The notes beneath the pieces were generated by a model that saw only the letters and a list, made by a program, of their open reading frames with translations, did no database searches and had not been told where the DNA came from. A stretch of 64,000 nt of DNA from Actomonas aquatica (GTDB lineage: Bacteria > Verrucomicrobiota > Verrucomicrobiia > Opitutales > Opitutaceae), in the NCBI RefSeq assembly GCF_019679435.2, contig NZ_CP139781.1:1426001-1490000 (forward strand), written 5' to 3'. Both the position numbers and the translations under genes were made by a program. Shown one piece after another: positions 14,791-24,037 of the stretch. Each line of letters starts with the position of its first letter. Position 1 is the first letter of the stretch.

Positions 14791-16161
14791 ATGCCCGAAT
14801 CACGCTCGATTGCCGTCATCGGTGGCGGTGCCACCGGCCTCGCCGCCGCCCACGACCTGGCTAAAGCCGGTGCCAAGGTCCGCCTCTTTGAGTGCAACAC
14901 CCACCTCGGCGGGGCCGTGCGCAGCGAACGTGACGGCGAGTGGTTGATCGAGAGCGGTCCCAACTCTCTGCAGGAAAGCGCCGAGCTGGGTGCCCTCATC
15001 GCTGAGCTGGGGCTGGGCAACGAACGTTGTTACGCGCAGCCCGAAGCCAAGAACCGCTACATCCTGCGCGACGGCCGCCCCGTCGCCGCGCCCGCGTCGC
15101 CTCCGGGACTCTTCCAATCGAAACTCTTCTCCTTCGGTGCCAAGGTCCGCCTCTTTGCGGAGATCCTGAAACGCCCGCGTATCCGTCCGGCGGATATCAG
15201 CCTCGCCCAGTTCATCCGCTCCCACTTCGGCGACGAGTTGGTCGACTACGGTCTGAATCCCTTCGTCTCCGGCGTCTATGCCGGCGACCCTGAGAAGCTG
15301 TCGGCCAAATACGCCTTCCCCTCGCTCTGGAAAATGGAGCGCGAGACCGGGTCCATCATCCGCGGCCAAATCAAGGCCGCCAAAGCCAAACGCGCCCGCG
15401 GTCAGAAAGCCGGCCCGCCCGCCATCATTTCCTTCCGCGAAGGTCTCGGCACGATTCCCGCCGCCCTGGCCCGTGAGTTGCCCGAAGGGGCCATCGAGAC
15501 CAACGCCCGCGTCACGACCCTGGTGCGCGGCGAAACGGGTTGGACGCTCGTGTGGGCCCGCGACGGCAGCACCTCCTCCGAGACCTTTGATCGGGTAGTG
15601 ATCGCCCTGCCCGCGCTGCCGCTCTCGCAACTCGCCATCGGCCCCTTGGGCGAGCGCCCGTTGGCCGAACTCGCCAACATCGTCTCGCCGCCCGTCGCCT
15701 CCCTCTTCCTCGGCTATCGGCGCGAACAGGTCACGCACCCACTCGACGGTTTTGGCATCCTCATGCCGCAAAAGGAAAACCGCCAGGTGCTCGGCGTGCT
15801 CTTTTCCTCGTCGCTCTTCCCCGGTCGCGCCCCCGACGGCCACGTCGCCGTCACGGTCATGATGGGCGGAGTGCGCCGCATGGATTTGGGCCGCGCCGAC
15901 GAAGACCAACTGCTCGCCATTGCCCGCCGCGAACTCGGTGAGATCCTCGGCGTGAGCGGCGACCCGGTCTTCCACCGCCTCAACCGCTGGCCTCGCGCCA
16001 TCCCGCAATACGACCTCGGCTACGGGGCCTATCTGAAGGCGATCGAAGCCTGCGAGCGCACCCATGCCGGCCTCTACATCGGCGGCCAGGTGCGCGACGG
16101 CATCGCGGTCCCCAGCTGCCTGAGCGCTGGCGCCAAACTCGCCGAACGCGCCCTGGGCTAA
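14791..16161 (+). CDS. hemG: Protoporphyrinogen oxidase, FAD-dependent (HemY type)
   Basis: 456 residues from the ATG at 14,791 (M-P-E-S-R-S). An in-frame ATG at 14,698 would add 31 residues that do not resemble the family, so the internal start is chosen. Six-electron oxidation of protoporphyrinogen IX to protoporphyrin IX. The Rossmann FAD motif V-I-G-G-G-A-T-G-L-A-A-A is near residues 8-19, and a C-terminal G-G-Q-V-R-D-G-I-A-V-P-S-C segment fits the second FAD contact. Together with HemF it indicates aerobic heme synthesis. Confidence 0.95.
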   Translation: MPESRSIAVIGGGATGLAAAHDLAKAGAKVRLFECNTHLGGAVRSERDGEWLIESGPNSLQESAELGALIAELGLGNERCYAQPEAKNRYILRDGRPVAAPASPPGLFQSKLFSFGAKVRLFAEILKRPRIRPADISLAQFIRSHFGDELVDYGLNPFVSGVYAGDPEKLSAKYAFPSLWKMERETGSIIRGQIKAAKAKRARGQKAGPPAIISFREGLGTIPAALARELPEGAIETNARVTTLVRGETGWTLVWARDGSTSSETFDRVVIALPALPLSQLAIGPLGERPLAELANIVSPPVASLFLGYRREQVTHPLDGFGILMPQKENRQVLGVLFSSSLFPGRAPDGHVAVTVMMGGVRRMDLGRADEDQLLAIARRELGEILGVSGDPVFHRLNRWPRAIPQYDLGYGAYLKAIEACERTHAGLYIGGQVRDGIAVPSCLSAGAKLAERALG

Positions 16162-16463
16162 AGGGTGGACGAAACTGTCGGGCATGAAGCCCGACCCACT
16201 GCAAAGCGCTGAAACAAAATGTGGGTCGGGCTTCACGCCCGACAGCGCCTCGCGGCGGTCTGCAACCCCGGATCCTCCGCCCTCAACTGTATCGCCAGCG
16301 CCCTCCTTTGCTCCCTTGGTGTAACAACCTTCCCTGCCCCTCCTTTTCGTGAATTTTTGTGCCTCTTCGTGGCCATCCCCCCCTGCCCCTCAGCCCCCAA
16401 CTCCGCTTCCTTCCTGTCGCTTGCCCGTCCTTCGGCGGGCTCCCTTCTGTAACAAAAAAGCAC
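16162..16463. repeat. Intergenic palindromic repeats after hemG
   Basis: No gene seen. A large inverted repeat at 16,177-16,243 consists of GTCGGGC...GCCCGACCCAC, a 21-bp spacer, and the complement; related copies lie at 34,117-34,184 and 52,722-52,794. Further on, 16,305-16,327 carries the word CTTTGCTCCCTTGGTGT seen also near 48.4, 52.9 and 58.1 kb. The palindrome may end transcription of convergent genes. Confidence 0.8.
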
Positions 16464-18047
16464 CTACGCCACCGGCTCATCCAAGATCTCGCGCACACGC
16501 CGCGACAGCGCCGCCGGGCCAAACGGCTTCTGCATGAAGCCCATGCCCTTGCCGAGCGTGCCGGTGCTGAACGCCGCCCGGTCGGTGTAGCCCGAGATGA
16601 ACAGGACCTTCATTTCCGGCGCGACCAGTCGCAGCCAGTAGGCCAGCTCCCGTCCGTCCATCTGCGGCATGATCACATCGGCCACCAGCAGGTCGATCTG
16701 GCGACAGCCAAACTGCTTGGCCATCTCCAACCCCTGCGCGCCGTTCTCGGCCGTGAGCACCCGGTAACCGAGCCCCTCCAACACGATGCTGGTCAGGTTG
16801 CGAATCGTGCCGTCGTCCTCCACCACCAGCACGGTCTCGTCGCCTGTCGGTCCCCCGCCGCCATCGACAAAGGGATGACGGCTCGGCGGCGCTTCCGGCA
16901 CCAGCGGCAGGAAAAATCGCACGGTCGTGCCCTGACCCAACTCGCTGCCCACCAGAATCTGTCCGCGGTTTTGTTGAATGATGTTGTAGCAGGTCGCCAG
17001 CCCCAGCCCGGTGCCCTTGCCCTCTGATTTTGTGGTGAAGAAGGGCTCAAATAACTTGGACTGCACCTCGGCCGACATGCCCGTGCCGTTGTCGCGCACC
17101 GCGACCTCCACGTAGTCGCCATCCGCCAAACCGATCATGGGCGGCGTGTCGGCATCCGGAATCTGAATACGACGGGTGCTGATGCCGAGCAGGCCGCCGT
17201 TGGGCATGGCGTCGCGCGCGTTGACCACCAGGTTGAGGATCACCTGTTCGATCTGCGTGGCGTCCGCTCGGATCGATAGGGTCTCGTCCGCCAGCGAGGT
17301 CTCCAACACAATGTTTTCGGTGATGAGGCGGCCGAGCAGCTTTTGCATGTCCTGCACGACCCGGTTCAGGTCCAGCACCTGCGGCAGCACGGCGTGTCGC
17401 CGGCTCAGGATGAGCAGCTGCCGACACAGCGCCGCCGCGCGTTGCGAGCCATCCATCATGGCGTCGAGGTAGGTCTTGGCCGGCCCTTCCGGCACCAGCG
17501 TGCGCAGGATTTCGGAGTAGCCGACCAAGGCCGTGAGGATGTTGTTAAAGTCATGCGCCACCCCGCCGGCCAAGCGACCGATGGCATCCATCTTCTGGGC
17601 CTGCCGCAGCTGAGCTTCGATCTGCTTGCGCTCGGTGATGTCCTCAATGAACCCCTCAAAATACAGCAGCTTGCTCGTCTTCGGATCCCGCACCACCCGC
17701 GCGTGCTCCGAGATCCAGATGAGCGAGCCGTCCTTGCGCTGCACCTGATACTCCATGCCGCGCACTTCCCCCTTCTGCTCCATCAGCCGCACAAACTCCT
17801 CCCGCACCGACGGGTCGGCATAGACCGACCTCGAGATGTCATCGATGCTCTGCACCAGGCTCGCCGGCGAATCATAACCGTAGAGCCGCGCCAGGGCCGG
17901 GTTGACCAACAGGAAGCGTCCATCCGGCGTCGATTGGAAGATGCCTTCGACCGCATTCTCCACGATGCTTTCGTAGCGCTCCAAGGAAGAGGGGAATGGC
18001 GAGCCGCTACCCTGCTCCGAGGTGGGCGGGTTATTTATGTGATTCAT
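16464..18047 (-). CDS. PAS-containing hybrid histidine kinase with receiver domain
   Basis: 527 residues from the ATG at 18,045-18,047. A longer frame to 18,188 would read through the hairpin at 18,126-18,150 and is rejected. Order: PAS/PAC (about 22-140, ending E-D-I-T-E-R-K), HisKA with phospho-His H165 in G-G-V-A-H-D-F-N-N, HATPase with D-N-G-T-G-M and G-T-G-L-G-L-A, then a receiver domain from about 400 with acidic D-D and acceptor Asp in V-A-D-V-I-M-P. No membrane span, so a cytosolic sensor. No separate response regulator with an output domain is adjacent, so its partner is elsewhere. Confidence 0.93.
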   Translation of the reverse strand: MNHINNPPTSEQGSGSPFPSSLERYESIVENAVEGIFQSTPDGRFLLVNPALARLYGYDSPASLVQSIDDISRSVYADPSVREEFVRLMEQKGEVRGMEYQVQRKDGSLIWISEHARVVRDPKTSKLLYFEGFIEDITERKQIEAQLRQAQKMDAIGRLAGGVAHDFNNILTALVGYSEILRTLVPEGPAKTYLDAMMDGSQRAAALCRQLLILSRRHAVLPQVLDLNRVVQDMQKLLGRLITENIVLETSLADETLSIRADATQIEQVILNLVVNARDAMPNGGLLGISTRRIQIPDADTPPMIGLADGDYVEVAVRDNGTGMSAEVQSKLFEPFFTTKSEGKGTGLGLATCYNIIQQNRGQILVGSELGQGTTVRFFLPLVPEAPPSRHPFVDGGGGPTGDETVLVVEDDGTIRNLTSIVLEGLGYRVLTAENGAQGLEMAKQFGCRQIDLLVADVIMPQMDGRELAYWLRLVAPEMKVLFISGYTDRAAFSTGTLGKGMGFMQKPFGPAALSRRVREILDEPVA

Positions 18048-18125
18048 GGACAGCGCCCAGCGCCGCAAGCCTTGTGCCAATTCCGCTGCAAACGGCCGGC
18101 ACTTTCCCCGCGCCCCCACCGGCGG

Positions 18126-18150
18126 GATCCGGCGACAAAGTCGCCGGATC
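18126..18150 (-). terminator. Hairpin after the PEP-CTERM protein gene
   Basis: A perfect palindrome of 11-bp arms, GATCCGGCGAC, AAA, GTCGCCGGATC, 10 bp past the stop of the minus-strand gene at 18,160. There is no T run, so it may be a weak or factor-dependent terminator or a repeat element. Confidence 0.5.
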
Positions 18151-18159
18151 GCGTCATCC

Positions 18160-20970
18160 TCAAATTCGTCGTCGTCGTATCCAAACAATCGCTACGGCCA
18201 TGAGCCCCATCGCCACCGCGTAGGTGGCGGGTTCGGGGACTGCACTCAGGGAGGCGGTGACCTGCAGCACTTGGTTCTCGATGCCGAAGGTGAAACTCAA
18301 CCCTGCCACGCTGTCACCCAGGGTGAAATCGAGCACATCAAAACCATTCACCGCTTCCGCCCCCTGGAAGTTGATCAAATCGTAAGTGCCGACACCCAAA
18401 TACTCTCCGTTGATAAAGTTGAAGGTCGCGCCGCCCACCGAGTCAGGGCCGGTGAGCACACCGCCCGTCACCATGATGAGGTCCGACGCCTCTTCGCCGA
18501 GTTCCCAGTTAAAAACCGCACCGTCGAGGATGGTAAACCCATCGGCGAAGGTAATCGTGCCCGGGGAATTACCTGGTGCGATGACACCGCCCGCGCCCAC
18601 CGTGACTTCCCCGTTAAAGGTGCCGATGCCCCCCAGGGTTCCGCCTGCATTGACCTGCGTGAGCGACGCGAGGATGCCATTGTTTTCCAAAAGGCCGCCG
18701 TTCACCACCGTCGTGCCGGTAAACGTTTGTGTCCCGGTGAGACGCAGGGTGCCGCTGCCGATTTTGTGCAGTTCGCCGCTACCGGAAATCACCCCGGAGA
18801 AGTCTGCCGTGGGCAGACTCTGCCCCGCCGACAGGGTGGCACCGCCCAGCAGAACCGACCCGGCACCGGAAAAATCACCGACGGTTTGGTCGAAACCATT
18901 GAGGTTAAAGACCGCTCCGGCATCGACGCCGATCCCACTCGCCTGTGCGATGACGTTCTCGGCCTTCGCCGTCAGGGACCCCTCCGCCACGGTGAGCCCG
19001 CCAGTGAACGAATTTTGACTGCTGAAGATCAGGTCGCCAGCGCCCACCTTGGCCACCCCGCCCGAGCCACTGAGATCCCCCGCCCAACCGGCCGACCCGA
19101 TACTGTTCGCCACGAACAAGGCCGCCCCATCGCGTAGCACAACGTCGCCCGAGCCGGAAAAATCGCCCACGCTCTGGGTGTAACCATTCAGGTCCCAGGT
19201 CGCGCCAGCCAGGACGCCGATGCCACTGGACGAAGTTAACGAAAGCGCTGACGCCATCAACAGCGTGCCCTCTTCCACCGTGGTGCCGCCACTGTAGGTC
19301 ATGACCGTGTTGAAAGACAGCGTGCCCGCACCGTTCTTGATGATGCCGCCACTGCCCCCCATGGCCTGGTTCAGACCGAGCGTGGCACCGTCGACCGCAC
19401 TCAAACGCGCACTGCCAAAGCCCAGGGTAATCGGGCGATCAAGGTTGACGGAGGCGGTGGCCTGAAACGTAGCCAGATTATCAATACTCACCCCCACGCC
19501 GGCCGCGCCAAGGGCGGCATCGCTGTTAAAAGCCAGGGTGCCGCCCGTGAGCGCGGTGCCGCCGGTGTGGGTGTTGACCCCGTTGAGCGTGAGCGTGCCC
19601 GCGCCCTGCTTCTGCAAGGACCACACCCCGTTGGTGCCGCCGTTGCCGGAGAGGCCGCTGCCGACTTCGTCGGTGATCGTATTGTTTATGGTGTAAGCTT
19701 CACCCGTCGTATTCGTCACCCGCAGAACACCAAAGCCCTGCAGGAAATACCCCGCACCCGCCCCCGACCCGTCGGTCCCGTTGTGATTGGAATTCGCATG
19801 AACCGTGCCCCCGACCGCCGACCCACCGGACTGGTTACCGCCACCTTGCAAGTGGAGCACATACTCTCCGCCTCCGGCCGTGGGGTTTCCCATCACAAAC
19901 AAGGCTCCGCCCAAACCGGCACCACCACCTCCCGATGGGTAAAGCGATCCCCCGAATGGGGTGGCCACTGTGCCGCCAGTGGCATTGGTGGTCTCAAACG
20001 AAACGTTGATGAGATTCACATTGGACCTAGTGGCGTTGCCGAAGATGGCGATACCACCGCCCGCACCGAGGCCTCCTCCGCCAGACCCACCGCCCGTAAT
20101 GCTCCCGTTGGTAAAATATTCCTCGTAGGTTCCCGCCGACCCTTGCCCGGCACCAAAACCCGCCGCGCCGCCGGTCCCGGCTCCGCCACCGCCTCCGCCG
20201 CCGAAGCCGCCGGCACCACCCTTGGCCAAGGCACCACCGCCTCCGCCACCGCCAAAACCACCGGCACCTCCGACCGCACCCGCCACCGGGGGCGAGTGCG
20301 ATAACCTATACTGCCCGCCCGAACCTCCGCCGCCACCGCCGAAACCGCCCGCACTGCCCACCGCCCCGACACCACCGCCGTCCGCCACGTCGAATTCACC
20401 GAAGCCACTCAATAACTCGCCGAACTGACCGCCGCCAGCACCGGGCACAATGCCACCGCCCACGCTGTGGACATATCCGCCACCCGCAGCTGCTCGACCA
20501 AAACCACCCGCTCCTCCTGTGTTACCTGCCCCCCCGTCCGACGAACCGCCAGCCCCACCCAATCCTCCACCACCGGCGCCTAAGACCCAAGCATCGGCGC
20601 TGTTGAACTGTCTGGCGTGGCCCGCCCCACCCGTGCCACCAACCGCCCGCGTGTTCTGCACCGTCAAATTTTGAAAGGTCACATCACTGTCATACACCGT
20701 GAAACCTTGATTCACGTTGCCCCCATCATAGCTGTAACCCGCGCCGTCGATGATCCAGCTCCCTCCGCCCGAGATGGCTTCCAGCACCGTCCCGGTGTGG
20801 GTGATGTCGTTGGTAAAGACGATGTGTTTGGAGCCGCCGGCACGCCCCGCCGCCACCGCCGCATTAAACTGAGCCTCCGTGCCCACCAACGTTTGGGTCC
20901 AACCGAGGGCGGCAAGATTCAGGAATACCGCGCTCCCCAGGAGCGCACTTCGAACAGAGTTTTTCGTCAT
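18160..20970 (-). CDS. Secreted glycine-rich autotransporter-repeat protein with PEP-CTERM anchor
   Basis: 936 residues. The signal peptide (about 1-26) ends near L-G-W-T-Q. Residues about 110-330 are very rich in Gly (runs such as G-G-F-G-G-G-G-G). From about 450 to 830 there are autotransporter-associated beta-strand repeats with T-L-x-L-N-G-x-N-T-x-T-G-G-T patterns, which form a beta helix. The C-terminus is V-P-E-P-A-T-Y, a hydrophobic helix, then R-R-R-R: a PEP-CTERM sorting signal handled by exosortase. No beta-barrel domain is present, so it is not a classical autotransporter. Likely a surface or extracellular-matrix protein. Confidence 0.9.
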   Translation of the reverse strand: MTKNSVRSALLGSAVFLNLAALGWTQTLVGTEAQFNAAVAAGRAGGSKHIVFTNDITHTGTVLEAISGGGSWIIDGAGYSYDGGNVNQGFTVYDSDVTFQNLTVQNTRAVGGTGGAGHARQFNSADAWVLGAGGGGLGGAGGSSDGGAGNTGGAGGFGRAAAGGGYVHSVGGGIVPGAGGGQFGELLSGFGEFDVADGGGVGAVGSAGGFGGGGGGSGGQYRLSHSPPVAGAVGGAGGFGGGGGGGALAKGGAGGFGGGGGGGAGTGGAAGFGAGQGSAGTYEEYFTNGSITGGGSGGGGLGAGGGIAIFGNATRSNVNLINVSFETTNATGGTVATPFGGSLYPSGGGGAGLGGALFVMGNPTAGGGEYVLHLQGGGNQSGGSAVGGTVHANSNHNGTDGSGAGAGYFLQGFGVLRVTNTTGEAYTINNTITDEVGSGLSGNGGTNGVWSLQKQGAGTLTLNGVNTHTGGTALTGGTLAFNSDAALGAAGVGVSIDNLATFQATASVNLDRPITLGFGSARLSAVDGATLGLNQAMGGSGGIIKNGAGTLSFNTVMTYSGGTTVEEGTLLMASALSLTSSSGIGVLAGATWDLNGYTQSVGDFSGSGDVVLRDGAALFVANSIGSAGWAGDLSGSGGVAKVGAGDLIFSSQNSFTGGLTVAEGSLTAKAENVIAQASGIGVDAGAVFNLNGFDQTVGDFSGAGSVLLGGATLSAGQSLPTADFSGVISGSGELHKIGSGTLRLTGTQTFTGTTVVNGGLLENNGILASLTQVNAGGTLGGIGTFNGEVTVGAGGVIAPGNSPGTITFADGFTILDGAVFNWELGEEASDLIMVTGGVLTGPDSVGGATFNFINGEYLGVGTYDLINFQGAEAVNGFDVLDFTLGDSVAGLSFTFGIENQVLQVTASLSAVPEPATYAVAMGLMAVAIVWIRRRRI

Positions 20971-21178
20971 CGAGGTAGGGTAAGTTTAGTTGATCGGCAT
21001 CCGGGTTTTGTCGGGACCCGGACGCCCTCCAGCCAATCGCAGGTGAGTGGCAGCAACCTGCTCATCCGCTTCCGCCCGGCAAGCCCCAAACTTGCTCCCG
21101 CCAACCTCCGGCAAATACCCCTTCGCCGCCCTTGACTCGCACGGGGCCCCGGGTAGCCTCTGCGCCCTTTATTTCCGG

Positions 21179-24013
21179 ATGGCGCAAGACCTGAAAAATA
21201 CGCTTCTGCTGCCCAAAACCGACTTCCCCATGCGAGGCAACCTCGTGAAACGGGAACCGGAGCGCCTCGCGCATTGGAACCAGCTGGACCTCTACCAGGC
21301 GATGCAAAGCCTCCGCGCGGATGCTCCCACCTTCGTGTTGCACGACGGCCCGCCGTTCACCAACGGCGACGTGCACATCGGCACCGCGCTCAACAAGACG
21401 CTCAAGGACATCGTCTGCCGCTACAAAACCATGCGCGGCTTCCGCACGCCCTACGTGCCGGGTTGGGACTGCCACGGTCTGCCCATCGAGCAGAAGGTCA
21501 CCCGCGAGATCCAAGCCGCCGGCGAAGACCTCTCCACCGCCGAACGCCGCGCCCGCTGCGACGCCTTTTCCGAGAAGTGGATCGGCATCCAGAAGGAGCA
21601 GTTCAAACGCCTCGGCGTGCAGGCTGACTGGGCCAGCGAATACAAAACCAAGGCCCCCGCCTACGAGGCCGACATCATCCGCACTTTCGCCTCCTTCGTG
21701 GAGCAGGACATCGTCTACCGCTCCAAGAAGCCGGTCTATTGGTCGATCCCCTTCGAAACCGCCCTCGCCGAGGCCGAGATCGAATACAAGGACCACGTCT
21801 CGCCCGCCATCTGGGTGAAGTTCACCGTGCCGACCGACCAGGCCGAGAAGTTTGGCCTGCCGACCGACAAGCCCCTTTCCGTCGTCATCTGGACGACCAC
21901 CCCGTGGACCATCCCGGCCAACCTCGCCATCGCGGTGCACCCGCAGGTCGACTACGTCGTGGCCGACCTCGGCGCGGAACGCATTCTCGTCGCCCAAGCA
22001 CTGCTCCCACAGGTGCTCAGCTCGGCCAAGATCGAGGGCGAAGCCCCGGTCGTCCACACCACCAAGGGCGAACAACTCGAACACCTCGCCACCCGCCACC
22101 CGCTCATCGATCGCGCCTCGCCGATCGTGTTGGCCGACTACGTCACCACCGACAGCGGCACGGGCTGCGTGCACACTGCCCCCGGCCACGGTGCGGAGGA
22201 CTATCTCACCGGTCTCAACTACAAGCTCGATATCTACTGCCCCGTCGGCGACGACGGTTGCTACGTCGATGATGGTCAGGTGCCCGCCGAACTCGTGGGC
22301 CTCTCCTGCCTCGAGACCGTCGAGGACCTCGCCGCCAAGAAGACCTCCCCGGCCAACATCGGCGTGCTGAAAATGCTCGCCGAAAAGAACGCCCTGCTCG
22401 CCAAGGCGCGCTACCCGCACAGCTACCCGCACTGCTGGCGCTCCAAGACCCCCATCATTTTCCGCGCGGTCGACCAGTGGTTTGTCTCCCTCGACAAAGC
22501 CAACCACCGCGCCAAGGCCCTCGACGCCATCGGCGGCGTGCAATGGATCCCCGGCTGGGGCGAGTCCCGCATCCGCGGCGCCGTGGAAGCCCGCCCGGAC
22601 TGGTGCATCTCGCGTCAACGCTCCTGGGGCGTTCCCATCATCGCCTTCTACGGTCCCGACAAAGCCCCCTACATCGACGGCGGCGTGATCCGGGCCGTGG
22701 CCGACAAGATCGCCACCCGCGGCACCAACTACTGGTATGACGCGCCCGCCACCGAGCTCCTCGACGGCGTGGAGCTGCCCGCCGGTTGGCCCGCCGCCAG
22801 CGAACTCACCGCCGGCCGCGACACCCTCGACGTGTGGATCGATTCCGGCTCCTCCCACAACGCTGTGCTCGGCACCCTGCAGGGCACCACCTCTTGGCCC
22901 GCCGACCTCTACCTCGAAGGCAGCGACCAACACCGCGGCTGGTTCCAGTCCTCGCTCTGGACTTCCATCATCTCCCGCGGCGCCGCCCCCTACAAAGCGG
23001 TGCTTACCCACGGCTTCATCGTGGGCGAAGACGGCAAAAAGATCTCCAAGAGCGGCCAATACGAGAAACCGCCCACGTCCGATCGTTACATCAACGAACA
23101 CGGCGCCGACGTCATCCGCCTCTGGATCGCCTCCCAGGATTTCACGCAGGACATCACTTTGTCCGACAAGATCCTCGGCATCGCTGGCGACGCTTACCGC
23201 CTCTTCCGCAACACCTTCCGCTATCAGCTCTCGACCCAGTTCGATTTCGATCCGGCCACCGACACCGTGGCCGTGGCCGACATGGACCGCCTCGACCGCT
23301 GGGCCCTGCATCAGACCGCCGTCCTCGCCGAGGCCTGCACCGCGGCTTACGACGCCTACGAATTCCACCGCGTCTTCCAGCTCTGCAACCACTTCTGCTC
23401 GGTCACGCTCTCGGCCGTCTACCACGACATCCTCAAGGATCGTCTCTACACCTTCCCGGCCAACCACCCGCAGCGCCGCTCCTCGCAGACCGCCATCCGC
23501 GCGATCTTCGACACCCTCGTGCGCCTGCTCGCGCCGGTCCTCACTTTCACCGCCGACGAAGCCTGGTCCCATGGCACCGCCGGCAGCGATTTCACCGACC
23601 AGACGATCCACTTGCAGGATTGGCCGGTCATCCCCGCCGATTGGAAAAACGACAGCCTCGCCGCCGAAGTCGCCGCCCTGCTCAAGGTGCGCGCCCAGGT
23701 GACCGAGGCCATCGAGCCCGCCCGCCAGGCTGGCAAGATCGGCAAATCTCTCGACGCCACCGTGTCTCTGGCCATCGCGGACGACGTCGAGCCCGCCGCC
23801 CTGCTCAAGCAATACCAAGACCTCCTGCCCGAACTCTTTATCGTTTCACGGGTCGATCTCACGACCACCGATGAGAAAGCCCTGCAGGTTAAAGTCTCCC
23901 ATTGCCAAGAGCACGGCGACCAACGTTGCCCGCGCTGCTGGCGCTGGGTGCCCGAACTTTCCGCCACTCCCCATGGCGAAACCTGCCCCCGCTGCGCGGA
24001 GGCCCTCGGCTAA
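21179..24013 (+). CDS. ileS: Isoleucine-tRNA ligase
   Basis: 944 residues from the ATG at 21,179; an upstream in-frame start at 21,047 adds a non-conserved stretch and is rejected. Class I synthetase: H-I-G-T motif (66-69) in D-G-P-P-F-T-N-G-D-V-H-I-G-T, K-I-S-K-S (about 620), an editing domain between, and a C-terminal zinc ribbon with C-P-R-C and C-P-R-C. Joins isoleucine to tRNA-Ile. Followed by dksA-like and lspA genes, a frequent order. Confidence 0.98.
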   Translation: MAQDLKNTLLLPKTDFPMRGNLVKREPERLAHWNQLDLYQAMQSLRADAPTFVLHDGPPFTNGDVHIGTALNKTLKDIVCRYKTMRGFRTPYVPGWDCHGLPIEQKVTREIQAAGEDLSTAERRARCDAFSEKWIGIQKEQFKRLGVQADWASEYKTKAPAYEADIIRTFASFVEQDIVYRSKKPVYWSIPFETALAEAEIEYKDHVSPAIWVKFTVPTDQAEKFGLPTDKPLSVVIWTTTPWTIPANLAIAVHPQVDYVVADLGAERILVAQALLPQVLSSAKIEGEAPVVHTTKGEQLEHLATRHPLIDRASPIVLADYVTTDSGTGCVHTAPGHGAEDYLTGLNYKLDIYCPVGDDGCYVDDGQVPAELVGLSCLETVEDLAAKKTSPANIGVLKMLAEKNALLAKARYPHSYPHCWRSKTPIIFRAVDQWFVSLDKANHRAKALDAIGGVQWIPGWGESRIRGAVEARPDWCISRQRSWGVPIIAFYGPDKAPYIDGGVIRAVADKIATRGTNYWYDAPATELLDGVELPAGWPAASELTAGRDTLDVWIDSGSSHNAVLGTLQGTTSWPADLYLEGSDQHRGWFQSSLWTSIISRGAAPYKAVLTHGFIVGEDGKKISKSGQYEKPPTSDRYINEHGADVIRLWIASQDFTQDITLSDKILGIAGDAYRLFRNTFRYQLSTQFDFDPATDTVAVADMDRLDRWALHQTAVLAEACTAAYDAYEFHRVFQLCNHFCSVTLSAVYHDILKDRLYTFPANHPQRRSSQTAIRAIFDTLVRLLAPVLTFTADEAWSHGTAGSDFTDQTIHLQDWPVIPADWKNDSLAAEVAALLKVRAQVTEAIEPARQAGKIGKSLDATVSLAIADDVEPAALLKQYQDLLPELFIVSRVDLTTTDEKALQVKVSHCQEHGDQRCPRCWRWVPELSATPHGETCPRCAEALG

Positions 24014-24037
24014 CTCCCTCCCCCCAAACTCCCCATC

